Of a stretch of 64,000 nt of DNA, positions 25,568 to 34,819 are shown in pieces; position 1 is the first letter of the stretch; each line of letters opens with the position of its first letter. This DNA is from Thermoflexus hugenholtzii (GTDB lineage Bacteria; Chloroflexota; Anaerolineae; Thermoflexales; Thermoflexaceae), in contig NZ_CP076326.1 in the NCBI RefSeq assembly GCF_018771565.1, positions 1,302,001-1,366,000 of the forward strand, given 5' to 3'. Position numbers and translations under genes: made by a program. The notes beneath the pieces were generated by a model, which worked only from the letters and a program-made list of their open reading frames with translations, searched no databases and was not told the origin of the DNA.

Positions 25568-26896
25568 CTACCGGATCTGGAAGCGAGCGGCGCCGATCCG
25601 CAACATCACGGCCTCTCGATTCGCCAGCGCGAAGCGCAGCTCGAACCCCAGGGTCCGACCCGCCGGGATCGTCCACGGCAACGCCGGGGAGGCGTCCAGA
25701 AGGGGGATGGGTTGACCCTCCGTCCCCACCAGCTCCACCTCCTCCGGGGCCACGGCCACCGGCTGATCCCCGGTGTTCCCCACCCCGCCCCGGATCACCA
25801 GCGTCCCCTCCTCCGCGGACCATTGGGCGCTCTGGATCTGGATCTGCAACCGGGCCTCCGGGGGCGGCGTCGGGGTGGGACGCGGGAGCTCGAATTCGAC
25901 CTCCACCGGCATCAGACGTCCGGGGATCGGATTGAACCGCCAGGTCAGGATCCCCGTCGCCCGATCCCGGGGGAGGAGGAACGCCGCCACGCCGCTGAAA
26001 GTGCCCCCGGGCCGGACCTGCCCGGCGGGCCGGGGAACCTCCCCCAGGGGAACCGGCTGATAGCGCCGGCCGGAGGCATCGATCAGAAGGATCTCCGCTC
26101 CCTCCAGGGAGAGCGGCGTCTCTCCTGAATGGTCCAGCTCAAAGCGCACCAGGACCCCCACCGACTCCGCCGGGATGTCCGGCCCTTCCGCCCGCGCCTC
26201 CACGCCGGAGACCGTCAGACGAACCGGGCCGACCTGAACCGGCACGCCGATGGGCACGCGCCCGGCGGCCTCCCCGAAGGCGGGGGGTTGGGCCAGCGGC
26301 GCGGCGATCACCGCCCAGCGAGGCTCCCCGCCGGTGAGCAGGAGCGTCAGCCCGGGACGATGCTGAGCCAGGATGTCCACATCGGTCGGCTGCACCGGTT
26401 GCTTCCCGACCACCTCGAACCGCAGGACCGGTCCGGCGCTCATCTCCACCTCGATGGGATCTCCCTCTTGCAAATCCTCCACCAGACGTCGGGTCTCCGG
26501 GCGGCCCGGCAGCCCGAACACCTGATTCACCATGGTGCCTTCCATCCAGTAGGCCACATCCCCTCCTCCGGCCGGCACCGGCCAGCGCCCACCCTGAATC
26601 GGGAGCGGGCGGACCGAGAAAGCGGCCTCCTTCACCCGGATGCGAACGGGCACCGGGCCTCCCGGCGGCCCAGCCGTCGCCGGAGGCCGGGCCGGGGCCG
26701 TCGAGGACGGGCCGCGGAGCAGGAGGATCAGGCCGGCGAGGAACAGGACCAGACCCAGCCCTCCGATCCCCACGCTGATCCCCACCAGCGGACGGAGGGA
26801 CGGAGGGATCTCCTCCCAGCGCCGGCGGATCCGTTCGAAAACCCGTTCCAGATCGATCTTTCCCTTCGGTTGCCCCAACGGCTCCTGGAGATCCAT
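25568..26896 (-). CDS. Membrane protein with degenerate sortase-like domain and DUF4352-like beta domains
   Basis: A cytoplasmic N-terminus is followed by a membrane helix at about 38-62 and a Pro-rich linker. Residues about 100-200 resemble class-E-like sortases of Chloroflexota (GGGDVAYWMEG, RPGLTLLLTG), but the catalytic His position reads EGT rather than AGH, and the Cys of TLxTC is replaced by Gly in LLLTGGEPRW. The Arg seems kept. Two beta-rich regions like DUF4352 follow, with the recurring phrases LTVSGVEARAEG and IQSAQW. The gene has a GGGAGGCGGGG ribosome site. It is most likely a non-catalytic surface or ligand-binding protein; the sortase relation is by eye and needs a profile search. 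Confidence 0.65.
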   Translation of the reverse strand: MDLQEPLGQPKGKIDLERVFERIRRRWEEIPPSLRPLVGISVGIGGLGLVLFLAGLILLLRGPSSTAPARPPATAGPPGGPVPVRIRVKEAAFSVRPLPIQGGRWPVPAGGGDVAYWMEGTMVNQVFGLPGRPETRRLVEDLQEGDPIEVEMSAGPVLRFEVVGKQPVQPTDVDILAQHRPGLTLLLTGGEPRWAVIAAPLAQPPAFGEAAGRVPIGVPVQVGPVRLTVSGVEARAEGPDIPAESVGVLVRFELDHSGETPLSLEGAEILLIDASGRRYQPVPLGEVPRPAGQVRPGGTFSGVAAFLLPRDRATGILTWRFNPIPGRLMPVEVEFELPRPTPTPPPEARLQIQIQSAQWSAEEGTLVIRGGVGNTGDQPVAVAPEEVELVGTEGQPIPLLDASPALPWTIPAGRTLGFELRFALANREAVMLRIGAARFQIR

Positions 26897-26926
26897 CCCC
26901 GCCTCCCGAATGAGGGGTCCCGCCCT

Positions 26927-28345
26927 TCAGGGCAGCCGGTCCGGCAGGGGAACCGGGTTCAGGCGGATGAGGACGGTCTCGCCGCTCTCGACCGGCCGCA
27001 CGATCCCCAGATAGGGCACGACCAGCCGGACCGTCCCCTCGGCGAAGCCCACGAGGGAGGCCTGACCTTCCTCATCTGTGGCCGCCTGCGCGATCCAGCG
27101 CCCACCGCGGAGGGCGATCAGACCCACGGGCATCCCGATCACCCCCTCCCCCGCATCGGGGGCGCCGTTCCCGTTGGCATCGTAATAGATCCGCACCGTC
27201 ACCTCGATGCGGCGTCCGGCGGGGGTGGGTGTGGCCGCGAGGGGCTGCACCTGCAGACGGAGCGGCGTCGGGGTCGCCGGCGGGGTGGGAGGGAGGGTGG
27301 GGAACGGCGTGGCGGTGGGCGGCGGCGGGACCTCGGTGATCGGCCGCGGGGTGCGGGTGGGAGTAGGGGTGGGCGTCGGCGGCAGGCCCACGTTGCACTG
27401 CAGGCTGTAACCGGAGCCGTAGACAATCCCCCGCCCCCCCTGTCCGACCAGCACATACATCCAGCCCTCCCAGGTCACCCCGACCGTCACCCGGCTGCGG
27501 AGCTCCCCGGCCCGCGGATCCACATCATCGTTGCCCGCGATCCCGTTCCGGTTCGCGTCGTAGATGATCATGTTCGTGTCCGTCCCCGGGGTGAGGTCCA
27601 GCGTCTCGCAGGTCACCACCATCCCCGGCTTCACCCAGAGCTTGAAGAAATCGTTGTCCTCAGTCCCGGGGACCACCGGCACGAAGTTCAGGCCGGTATA
27701 TTTGGCGCCCAGGCCGATCAGCGCGGCACGGTCGAAATCGTAGTTCGGCTCGAACGCATCGGGAGTCCCCGCCGGAGTCGCCGTGGGCAAAGGAGTAGGA
27801 GTAGGGGTAGGAGTAGGAGTTAATGTCGGTGTCGGCGTAGCAGCTCCAATCGTCTGCACGGTCAAAGTGTAGGCATCTGTGACCAAAGATGTGTTCTCTA
27901 CACGAAGATATACAACAGTGCTGGAAGTTTGAAACCACCGAAGATGAACCCGCGAACCGACATCCAAGCATGGCAAATTCCGAATCCCAGATTCCTCGCA
28001 AACAAGTAGCTGGGTGTCATTAAAATCTCTCAGAGAAACACTGATCCTCAACGGAGACCCATCCGGACCGGAAACAGTAACGGAATAGACATCTCCGCCC
28101 GAATAAACGATTTTAAAGTAATCGCGATCGGAAGGGGTTAGAGTGAGACCTGTATAGATCGCTGGACTGGAGGGGCCTCCCACATCAATATGAACCCATC
28201 CAGTAATCCAGTTGTTGCCCGGCTCCGGATCATAGGGACTCTGAGCCAACGGTCGTGCATACGCGGGAAGATCCCCGAATTTAAGAAGGATAACCCCGTA
28301 TAGGAAGCCCAGGCCTGCAAGGATCAAGGGAATTCTGGTTTTCAT
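26927..28345 (-). CDS. Secreted protein with two PPC-like domains, PT linkers and a carboxypeptidase-regulatory-like domain
   Basis: The 472-residue product has a signal peptide (about residues 5-33), a first beta domain (about 40-165), a Thr/Pro linker built of TPTP units, a second domain with the EPNYDFDRA start typical of PPC-like modules (about 195-315), a second PT-rich linker and a C-terminal domain with the calcium-loop-like [13 protein letters not shown], as in SdrD B-like repeats. It is probably exported and either shed or wall-associated. DNA composition changes at the 5' end (28-27.8 kb is AT-richer), perhaps from recombination of the N-terminal module. Confidence 0.75.
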   Translation of the reverse strand: MKTRIPLILAGLGFLYGVILLKFGDLPAYARPLAQSPYDPEPGNNWITGWVHIDVGGPSSPAIYTGLTLTPSDRDYFKIVYSGGDVYSVTVSGPDGSPLRISVSLRDFNDTQLLVCEESGIRNLPCLDVGSRVHLRWFQTSSTVVYLRVENTSLVTDAYTLTVQTIGAATPTPTLTPTPTPTPTPLPTATPAGTPDAFEPNYDFDRAALIGLGAKYTGLNFVPVVPGTEDNDFFKLWVKPGMVVTCETLDLTPGTDTNMIIYDANRNGIAGNDDVDPRAGELRSRVTVGVTWEGWMYVLVGQGGRGIVYGSGYSLQCNVGLPPTPTPTPTRTPRPITEVPPPPTATPFPTLPPTPPATPTPLRLQVQPLAATPTPAGRRIEVTVRIYYDANGNGAPDAGEGVIGMPVGLIALRGGRWIAQAATDEEGQASLVGFAEGTVRLVVPYLGIVRPVESGETVLIRLNPVPLPDRLP

Positions 28346-28399
28346 CCCGGCCCCCTTGTCGATCAGGGCGGAGATCCGCGCTGTAAACAGATATGCTCA

Positions 28400-28765
28400 T
28401 TATCGGCTCGGGAGCAGCTCCCGGATCGCTTCCAGCAGCTCTTCGATCGCGAAGGGCTTGAGCAGGAAGCGATCGGCGCCGGCGGCGCGGGCGGCCGCCT
28501 CCTGGTCGTCCCCCGAGACGATGATCACCCGGGCCGTGCGGAGCTCCGGGTCGGCCCGCAGGGCCTGGAGGAGGCCCGGGGCCCGTGTCCTCCCCAGATG
28601 GAAATCCATCACCACTACATCGGGTCTCGTCTCCCGAACGCAATCCAGCGCCCGCTCGGGGGCCGGGCACAGCACCGCGCGGTAGCCCTCGAACTCCACC
28701 AGGGCGCCCAGCATGCGGGCCATCTGCGGATCGTCCTCGATGATCAGCACCGTGGCCATCGGCAT
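28400..28765 (-). CDS. Single-domain response regulator
   Basis: This 121-residue protein is only a receiver domain: acidic pocket IIEDD, phospho-acceptor Asp 54 in VVMDFHLG, and Lys 103 in LLKPFA. Two start codons (28765 and 28759) share GGCGGGCGGG. Such stand-alone receivers pass signals to partners by protein contact, as CheY does. It follows the Lon gene by 20 bases on the same strand; no kinase gene is adjacent. Confidence 0.88.
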   Translation of the reverse strand: MPMATVLIIEDDPQMARMLGALVEFEGYRAVLCPAPERALDCVRETRPDVVVMDFHLGRTRAPGLLQALRADPELRTARVIIVSGDDQEAAARAAGADRFLLKPFAIEELLEAIRELLPSR

Positions 28766-28785
28766 CCCGCCCGCCGCTTTCCCGC

Positions 28786-31392
28786 TCAGCGTGAGGCCCG
28801 GCCGCTCCGGGCCTTCGCCGGCGCCCGGGAGCGCCGGGTGCCGTCTTTGGAGACCGCCCGGGCGCCCTCCCGGCGATCCTGCAACGCCACCTGCAGGGCC
28901 TCGTCGATGGTCTCCACCAGCACGAACTGCAGGGCCTGTCGCACGTCCTCCGGGATGTCCTCCAGGTCCTTCTCGTTCCGCTTCGGGAGGATCACGGTGC
29001 GCAGGCCCACCCGGTGGGCCGCCAGGGCCTTCTCCTTGATGCCCCCCACGGGCAACACCTTCCCCCGCAGGGTGATCTCCCCCGTCATCCCCACGTCCGG
29101 CCGGACCGGCCGGTCGGTGAGCAAGGAGACCAGGGCCGTGACGATGGTGATGCCCGCCGAGGGACCATCCTTGGGCACCGCCCCCGCGGGCACGTGGATG
29201 TGGATGTCGCTCTGATCGAAGAAGCGCTCCGGGATCCCGTAGTCCTTCGCGTGGGCCCGCACATAGCTCAAGGCCGCCTGGGCCGACTCCCGCATCACCT
29301 CCCCCAGGGAGCCGGTGAGGACGAACCCCTTGCTCCCCGGCATCCGGGTGGCTTCGATGAACAGCACATCGCCTCCCGTCGGCGTCCACGCCAGCCCGAT
29401 GGCCACCCCGGGGACCTCCACCCGGTGCGTGATCTCCTCCTCCGTGAACATCGGCTTGCCCAGGTAGCGGGGGACGTCCTCGGCGTCCACCATCGCCGCC
29501 TCCGTGGCCCCCTCAGCGATGCGGGTGGCCACCTTGCGGCACACCCGCCCGATGGCCCGTTCCAGGTTCCGGACCCCCGCCTCGCGGGTGTATTCCCGGA
29601 TGATGCGGCGCACCGCCGCCTCGGTGAAGGTGATCTCCCCGGGCAGGAGGCCGTTCTCCCGCAATTGCCGCGGGATCAGGTAGCCCATGGCGATATGGAA
29701 CTTCTCCGTCTCCGTGTAGCCGGGGATGAAGATGATCTCCATCCGATCCCGCAGCGGCGCAGGGATCGTGTCCAGCTGGTTGGCGGTGCAGATGAAGAGC
29801 ACCTGGGAGAGATCGAAGGGCACATCGAGGTAATGATCCCGGAACTCCCGGTTCTGCTCGGGGTCCAGCACCTCCAGGAGCGCCGAGGCCGGGTCGCCCC
29901 GCCAGTCCGCCCCGATCTTGTCCACCTCGTCCAGCATGAAGACGGGGTTGCGGGATTCCACCCGACGCAACGCCTGGATGATGCGCCCGGGCATGGCCCC
30001 GACGTAGGTCCGGCGGAAGCCGCGGATCTCCGCCTCGTCGCGGATGCCGCCCAGGGCGATGCGGGTGAACTTGCGCCCCATCGCCCGGGCGATGGATTGG
30101 CCCAGGGAGGTCTTGCCCACGCCCGGCGGCCCCACGAAGCAGAGGATGGCGCCCTCCCGGGCCCGACGGATGTAGTCCCGCGTCTCCAGCTCCTCCAGCT
30201 GCGCCGCCCGCTCCTGCTTCAGCTTGCGCACCGCCAGATACTCCAGGATGCGCTCCTTGACGTCCTGCAGGCCATAATGATCCTCATCCAGGACCTTACG
30301 GGCGTGGGCTACGTCCAGGTTGTCGGGGGTGGTCTTGTTCCAGGGGAGGCTGACCATCCAGTCCAGGTAGGTGCGGATCACGCCGTATTCGGCGGAGGCG
30401 GGGGGCAGCTTGGCCATGCGCTCCAGCTCCCGCAGGGCCTCCCGCCGGGCCTCCGGCGGCATCCCGGCCTCCTCGATCTTCCGCCGGAACTCCTCGATCT
30501 CCATCTGGTGTTCGTCGGCCTCGCCTAGCTCGCGGCGGATGGCCTCCAGCTGCTGGCGGAGGAAGAACTCCCGCTGCATCTTCTCCACCTGGGCCTGGGC
30601 CTCCGACTGGATCTTGCGGCCCAGCTCCAGGACCTCGATCTCCCGCGTGAGGATGGCGATGAGCCGATGCAGCTTGGCGGCCACGTCGTCCAGCTCCAGG
30701 ATCTCCTGGGCCTCCTGGAGGGACATCCGGAGATACGTGGCCACCGCGTAGGCCAGCTGCCGGGGATCCTCCACCGCCATGGCCATGGCCCCCAGCTGGT
30801 CCGGGAGGCCGGGGACCAGCTCGACCATGCGGGCGAAGAGCTCGGCGGTCTTGCGCCGGAGGGCTTCCAGCTCCGGCCCAGGGGTCATGGTCTCGGGGTG
30901 GCGCTCCACCCGGGCCTTGAGATAAGGCTGGGTGGCCGTGTATTCCAGGATGCGGATCCGCTCCAGCCCCAGCACCAGGATGCGCATGGTGCCGTCGGGC
31001 ATCCGGAGCAGGCGCTGGATGAGCGCCAGCGTCCCGACCGTATAGCAGTCCTCGGGCATCGGCTCCTCCAGCTCCGGCCGCTTGCTGGCCACCAGCCCGA
31101 CCAGCTTCTTGCCCAGGACGGCGTCATCGACCAGCCGGATGGAGCGGGGCTGCCCGATGGCCAGGGGGACTACCGTCAGGGGGTAGACCACCACGCCCCG
31201 CAGGGGGAGGATGGGGAGCTCTTCCGGGATCTCCACCGTGGGCTCCTCCCCGCCCCGCTCGGGCTCCGGCCTCACCCCCATGGGTGGGATCTCCTCTCCC
31301 TCATCGCCCAGAAGATAGCCTTCCCACTCGAACCCCAACGGCCGCGCCCACATCATCGGATGCACGACCTCCATCCGGGAGGATGAAATCAC
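28786..31392 (-). CDS. lon: ATP-dependent protease Lon
   Basis: The protein degrades misfolded and regulatory proteins in the cytoplasm. It contains the N-terminal LON substrate domain (from about residue 57, [13 protein letters not shown]), an AAA+ module with Walker [10 protein letters not shown] and Walker [12 protein letters not shown], and the protease domain with the Ser-Lys dyad: Ser 745 in KDGPSAG and Lys 788 in GGIKEK, 43 residues apart as in E. coli Lon. A GTG at 31392 overlaps the Hsp20 stop (GTGA) and has CGGAGG upstream. The ~50 residues before the LON domain and the basic tail ([13 protein letters not shown]) are extensions of unknown role. Pairing with hsp20 suggests a heat-stress operon. 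Confidence 0.96.
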   Translation of the reverse strand: MISSSRMEVVHPMMWARPLGFEWEGYLLGDEGEEIPPMGVRPEPERGGEEPTVEIPEELPILPLRGVVVYPLTVVPLAIGQPRSIRLVDDAVLGKKLVGLVASKRPELEEPMPEDCYTVGTLALIQRLLRMPDGTMRILVLGLERIRILEYTATQPYLKARVERHPETMTPGPELEALRRKTAELFARMVELVPGLPDQLGAMAMAVEDPRQLAYAVATYLRMSLQEAQEILELDDVAAKLHRLIAILTREIEVLELGRKIQSEAQAQVEKMQREFFLRQQLEAIRRELGEADEHQMEIEEFRRKIEEAGMPPEARREALRELERMAKLPPASAEYGVIRTYLDWMVSLPWNKTTPDNLDVAHARKVLDEDHYGLQDVKERILEYLAVRKLKQERAAQLEELETRDYIRRAREGAILCFVGPPGVGKTSLGQSIARAMGRKFTRIALGGIRDEAEIRGFRRTYVGAMPGRIIQALRRVESRNPVFMLDEVDKIGADWRGDPASALLEVLDPEQNREFRDHYLDVPFDLSQVLFICTANQLDTIPAPLRDRMEIIFIPGYTETEKFHIAMGYLIPRQLRENGLLPGEITFTEAAVRRIIREYTREAGVRNLERAIGRVCRKVATRIAEGATEAAMVDAEDVPRYLGKPMFTEEEITHRVEVPGVAIGLAWTPTGGDVLFIEATRMPGSKGFVLTGSLGEVMRESAQAALSYVRAHAKDYGIPERFFDQSDIHIHVPAGAVPKDGPSAGITIVTALVSLLTDRPVRPDVGMTGEITLRGKVLPVGGIKEKALAAHRVGLRTVILPKRNEKDLEDIPEDVRQALQFVLVETIDEALQVALQDRREGARAVSKDGTRRSRAPAKARSGRASR

Positions 31393-31841
31393 GGATTCGC
31401 CTCCGTTTTCGTGACCGGAAGCCGCCGGGGCGTCCGCACCGTGATGGTCAGCGGCGGCTTCTTGGGCAGAGTCACGATGAGGAAACCGTCCCGATACACG
31501 GCCTGGGCCGCGTCGGCGTCCAGCGCCCAGGGCAGGTAGATCTCCACGTGGAACTCCCCATAATGGATCTCCAGCTGATGATAAGCGACCTTGGGGGTGG
31601 GATCGTGCCGGTAACCGCTGATCACCAGCCAGCGATCGTGCAGCGCCACCATCACATCCTCGGGCCGCAGCCCGGCGATCTCCACCCGCACCACCACCGC
31701 CTCATCGGTTTCGTAAACATCCGTGGGCGGACGCCAGGCGTTCCCGTGGCGCAACAGCCAGCGCTGACGGGTCAGGATGTCCTGGAGGAGCCGCTCCATC
31801 TGGGACTCAAAGCGCTCAAAGGCCCGCTCGAACTCATCCAT
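31389..31841 (-). CDS. hsp20: Small heat-shock protein, Hsp20/alpha-crystallin family
   Basis: This ATP-independent holdase has an N-terminal helical arm, an alpha-crystallin domain starting at [20 protein letters not shown], and the usual ending [12 protein letters not shown]. The ATG at 31841 is chosen because GGCGGAG lies eight bases upstream and the 150-residue length fits the family; an ATG at 31910 lacks a ribosome site. It overlaps the Lon start, so the two chaperone/protease genes are likely co-translated. A TGCTAAAAT box at 31901-31909 could be their promoter. Confidence 0.9.
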   Translation of the reverse strand: MDEFERAFERFESQMERLLQDILTRQRWLLRHGNAWRPPTDVYETDEAVVVRVEIAGLRPEDVMVALHDRWLVISGYRHDPTPKVAYHQLEIHYGEFHVEIYLPWALDADAAQAVYRDGFLIVTLPKKPPLTITVRTPRRLPVTKTEANP

Positions 31842-31900
31842 GGGCCACGCTCCGCCGGGTTCTCCGGAAGGATAGGGGCCGCCGTTCCGGTTCTCCTCCG

Positions 31901-31909
31901 ATTTTAGCA
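31901..31909 (-). promoter_or_regulatory. Candidate extended -10 box for hsp20-lon
   Basis: On the minus strand TGCTAAAAT matches an extended -10 element (TGn before TAAAAT). It lies about 60 bases before the preferred hsp20 start; no good -35 box is seen at 17 bases. Confidence 0.3.
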
Positions 31910-31948
31910 TAACCCAGGGCGGATCACCCCAGCCGCCCTCCTCCGAGG

Positions 31949-32000
31949 AGGTGTCCCGAAATCGCAGGACAACCGCGAGCCGTTGTCCGACGGCTCATGA
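31949..32000 (-). repeat. Palindromic repeat, diverged reverse-oriented copy
   Basis: The block GGTGTCCCGAAATCG-CAGGACAACCGCGAGCCGTTGTCC is the reverse-oriented, diverged form of the palindromes at 32407-32485 and 63612-63682. The inner arms AGGACAACcGC and GCcGTTGTCC still pair. Confidence 0.7.
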
Positions 32001-32111
32001 CCCTGCAATGATGGGAGCGGGGCAGCGGCCACCTTGCCCCTCCCATCGCGCCCTGGGGTCCAGGCCGGGCAACCGCGGGCCGTTGCCCTCCACCCGATCT
32101 CCGATCATCGG

Positions 32112-32236
32112 AGAGGCTTTCGCCCCGAACCTCCGCCTTCAATGACGCAGGGGTCGCGGTGAAGGCTGCTCCGGCAACCCCGAGCTCCTGGTTCTCGATG
32201 ACGCAGGGGTCGCGGCTGAAGCCGCTCCTACAATGC
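32112..32236. repeat. REP-like repeat units, cluster 1
   Basis: Two units with the core TCGCGG(c)TGAAGsCkGCTCC appear at about 32153-32175 and 32208-32234, each after GATGACGCAGGG. The second ends in AAGCCGCTCCTACAA. The stretch before them (GAGGCTTTCGCCCCGAACCTC) recurs in cluster 2 near 50431 and 50590. The core forms an imperfect GCGGCTgaAGCCGC hairpin. The rest of the 31911-32565 interval holds no gene that I can support. Confidence 0.8.
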
Positions 32237-32406
32237 GGCCGAGCCGGACAAAATTGATGATGCACCCTTCTCCGGGCGTGGCGCTCGGGTTTTTCCAGCC
32301 CCGTTCTTCCGTCGATGGACGCTCGATCCATCAGCCGCAGGATCCTCTCCCTCCGATCCCGAGGCGGAAGCGGTCGCCTCGCCCGGGAAACGGGAGCGCT
32401 CCCACT

Positions 32407-32485
32407 GGGTGTGTCCCAATTTTGTCGAGCTGGCCGCTTTGTAGGACAACTGCTCGCAGTTGTCCTACGATTTTGGGACACACCC
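32407..32485. repeat. 79-base nested palindrome, intact copy
   Basis: The outer arms GGGTGTGTCCCAA and TTGGGACACACCC flank an inner near-perfect hairpin GTAGGACAACTGC-TC-GCAGTTGTCCTAC. The two together give a cruciform-like or hairpin structure. The copy at 63612-63682 shares both the inner hairpin and the left outer arm. It lies between the divergent hsp20 and csaA genes. Confidence 0.9.
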
Positions 32486-32565
32486 CTCCCGCTTCCGGAT
32501 CCTGCTGAAAAATCATCGGTGTTAAAGTCATGGGATTGTATCCATCTTTCCGAGGAGGTTGGCGC

Positions 32566-32904
32566 ATGGCGCCGATCACCTATGAGGACTTCCTTCGGGT
32601 CGACATGCGGGTCGGGCGGGTGGTCCGCGCGGAGCCCCATCCCCGAGCCCGCAAGCCGTCCATCCGTCTCTGGATCGACTTTGGGCCCGAGCTGGGGGTG
32701 CGGACCAGCAGCGCGGCCCTGGCCGCCCGCTACCGGCCGGAGGAACTGGTGGGGCGGCTGGTCATCGCCGTGGTCAACTTCCCGCCGAAGAACGTCGCTG
32801 GCTTCGTCTCCGAGGTCCTGGTCCTGGGCGTCCCCGACGAGGTCGGGGAGGTGGTCCTCCTGCGGCCCGATGCGGAGGTTCCTCTGGGCGGACGGGTGTT
32901 CTGA
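32566..32904 (+). CDS. csaA: CsaA-like tRNA-binding domain chaperone
   Basis: The 112-residue product matches the CsaA family in length and in the motifs FLRVDMRVGRVV and FPPKNVAGFVSEVLVLG, which form a homodimeric OB fold related to tRNA-binding domains. Family members have secretion-related chaperone activity. The ATG at 32566 is chosen because GAGGAGG lies eight bases upstream; an upstream ATG at 32530 lacks a ribosome site. The aminotransferase gene follows 88 bases later. Confidence 0.9.
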   Translation: MAPITYEDFLRVDMRVGRVVRAEPHPRARKPSIRLWIDFGPELGVRTSSAALAARYRPEELVGRLVIAVVNFPPKNVAGFVSEVLVLGVPDEVGEVVLLRPDAEVPLGGRVF

Positions 32905-32992
32905 GGAGGCCTGGGCCCGGCAAGCCCTGCCCGACCGGGTTAGAATGGAGGGGGACGTCCCCCATCGATTCCCGTCGAACAGGAGGCCGGAG

Positions 32993-34261
32993 ATGACGAC
33001 CCGCGCGCATCTTTCCCCCGTCTGGTTGCGCATCTTCGACCTGGAGGTCAGCCACGGCGAGGGCGTCTACCTCTACGGGGCGGACGGACGGCGCTATCTG
33101 GATTTCACCAGCGGGATCGGGGTGACCAACACCGGTCACTGCCATCCCAAAGTCGTGGCGGCGATCCAGGAGCAGGCGGCTCGTCTCCTCCACGGCCAGA
33201 TCAACATCGTCATCCACCGCCCCGTGCTGGAGCTGGTGGAGGAGCTGCTCACCGTCGTTCCCGCTCCCCTGGACACGTTCTTCTTCGCCAACAGCGGGGC
33301 GGAGGCGGTGGAGGCAGCGGTCAAGCTGGCCCGCTACGTCACCGGCCGGCCCAACCTCATCGTCTTCCAGGGGAGCTTCCACGGGCGGACCCACATGGCC
33401 ATGGCCCTCACGACCAGCAAGACGATCTACCGGGCTGGCTACCAGCCGCTGCCCGCCGGGATCTACGTCGCGCCCTACCCCTACCCTTATCGCTACGGAT
33501 GGGATGAGGAGACCACCCTGCGCTTCTGTCTGCGGGAGCTGGATCTTCTCCTCAAATCCCAGACGGCCCCGGAGGAGACGGCGGCCATCCTGGTGGAGCC
33601 CATCCTGGGCGAGGGCGGCTACGTGGTGCCCCCACAGGGGTTCCTCGCCGCCCTGCGGGAGCGGTGCGATCACTACGGCATCCTGCTGATCGCCGACGAG
33701 GTGCAGACGGGCTTCGGGCGGACCGGCCGCTTCTTCGCTGTGGAGCATGAAGGGGTCGTGCCGGACATCCTGATCATGGCGAAGGGGATCGCCTCAGGGC
33801 TGCCTCTCTCCGCCATCGCCGCGCGCGCGGAACTCATGGCCCGCTGGAAGCCGGGAGCCCATGGGGGGACCTTCGGGGCCAACGCGGTCTCCTGCGCGGC
33901 GGCCACGGCCACCATCCGGGTGATGAAGGAGGAGCGGCTTCCCGAGAACGCGGCCGCCCGGGGCGCTGAGCTGCTGGAAGGCCTGCGCCGGCTCGCCGCC
34001 CGCTTCCCCGCCATCGGGGAGGTCCGCGGGCGGGGCCTGATGGTGGGGGTGGAGTTCACCCGGGACGGCCAGCCGGACACCGGGATGGCCAAGGCAGTTC
34101 AGGCCGCCTGCTTCCGCCGGGGCCTGCTCCTGCTCACCTGTGGCACTTACGACAACGTCATCCGCTGGATCCCACCCCTCATCGTCACCTCGGAACAGAT
34201 CCAGGAAGGGCTCCGCATCTTCGAGGAGGCGCTGGGGGAAGCCATGGAAGCGGCCACATAA
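32993..34261 (+). CDS. Class III PLP aminotransferase, 4-aminobutyrate aminotransferase-like
   Basis: The 422-residue enzyme transfers an amino group from an omega-amino acid to a keto acid using PLP. Visible features are the substrate/cofactor loop FANSGAEAVEAAVKLAR (near 98), GSFHGRTH (127), the PLP-ring Asp in LIADEVQTGFGRTG (Asp 235) and the Schiff-base Lys 264 in MAKGIASGLPLSA. The ATG at 32993 has AGGAGG eight bases before it; upstream in-frame codons overlap csaA and are rejected. GabT-like is the best guess; acetylornithine or other omega-amino acid substrates cannot be excluded. Confidence 0.9.
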   Translation: MTTRAHLSPVWLRIFDLEVSHGEGVYLYGADGRRYLDFTSGIGVTNTGHCHPKVVAAIQEQAARLLHGQINIVIHRPVLELVEELLTVVPAPLDTFFFANSGAEAVEAAVKLARYVTGRPNLIVFQGSFHGRTHMAMALTTSKTIYRAGYQPLPAGIYVAPYPYPYRYGWDEETTLRFCLRELDLLLKSQTAPEETAAILVEPILGEGGYVVPPQGFLAALRERCDHYGILLIADEVQTGFGRTGRFFAVEHEGVVPDILIMAKGIASGLPLSAIAARAELMARWKPGAHGGTFGANAVSCAAATATIRVMKEERLPENAAARGAELLEGLRRLAARFPAIGEVRGRGLMVGVEFTRDGQPDTGMAKAVQAACFRRGLLLLTCGTYDNVIRWIPPLIVTSEQIQEGLRIFEEALGEAMEAAT

Positions 34262-34478
34262 GGCAAGCCCTGCTGGGCGACTCGGATGCTTCCGCGCGTA
34301 GCCGGAACAGGAACCGCGCCCAGAGTCGAAGGAAACGACCTGCCCGGCCTGGTCCTTGCGAGCCACCGAAAGAGGCACAGTCATCTCCAGGGACCGCTTC
34401 GACGGCTCCGGTCGCCTCACAGTGAGTATGAGGCAAGCAATCACGGGCGAAGACAAGCTCCAAGCGGAGGCAGACAAT

Positions 34479-34709
34479 ATGAATAACGGGAAGACAATCA
34501 TCTACGAAATTATAGAACAACTCGAACGATTATCAGAACAACAACAGAAACAAATCCTTGAATATGTGAAAGCAATGCTTCAAGAGGCTCCTCAGGGCGC
34601 ACCGGGGCGAGAGCTGCTTCGCTTTGCCGGAGCGATCCCCACGGAAGAGATCGAACAAATTCGTCAAGCAATTGATCAAGATTGCGAAAGGATAAACCAG
34701 AAAGGTTAA
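34479..34709 (+). CDS. Small antitoxin-like protein
   Basis: This 76-residue protein is AT-richer than its neighbours. It starts at an ATG with GGAGG eight bases upstream. The N-terminal half is helical and charged (EIIEQLERLSEQQQKQILEYVKAM). The C-terminal half, RFAGAIPTEEIEQIRQAIDQDCERI, is typical of antitoxins paired with PIN-domain toxins. A short remnant of such a toxin follows at 34712-34771, so the gene is probably an orphan antitoxin. Confidence 0.65.
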   Translation: MNNGKTIIYEIIEQLERLSEQQQKQILEYVKAMLQEAPQGAPGRELLRFAGAIPTEEIEQIRQAIDQDCERINQKG

Positions 34710-34711
34710 CT

Positions 34712-34771
34712 CTGGCTACCCGGGATACACATTTCGCAGAGATACCGGATCTGAACTTTGTGTTCGGGTGA
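34712..34771 (+). pseudogene. C-terminal remnant of a VapC-like PIN toxin
   Basis: Reading from 34712 gives LATRDTHFAEIPDLNFVFG then a stop. The pattern T-R-D-x-H-F-x-x-[IV]-P-x-L is the usual end of VapC-type PIN domains. No start codon or catalytic domain precedes it: only two bases separate it from the antitoxin stop, so most of the toxin gene is deleted. Confidence 0.6.
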
Positions 34772-34819
34772 GCAGGTGCCTTCCAAGGAAAACCTGCGCT
34801 TCTCTGAAGAGCGTTTCCC

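Noticed and set aside
31924-33033. Long minus-strand frame across the repeats and into csaA/aminotransferase
   Set aside because: It crosses palindromic repeats and runs opposite two recognised genes; there is no motif support.
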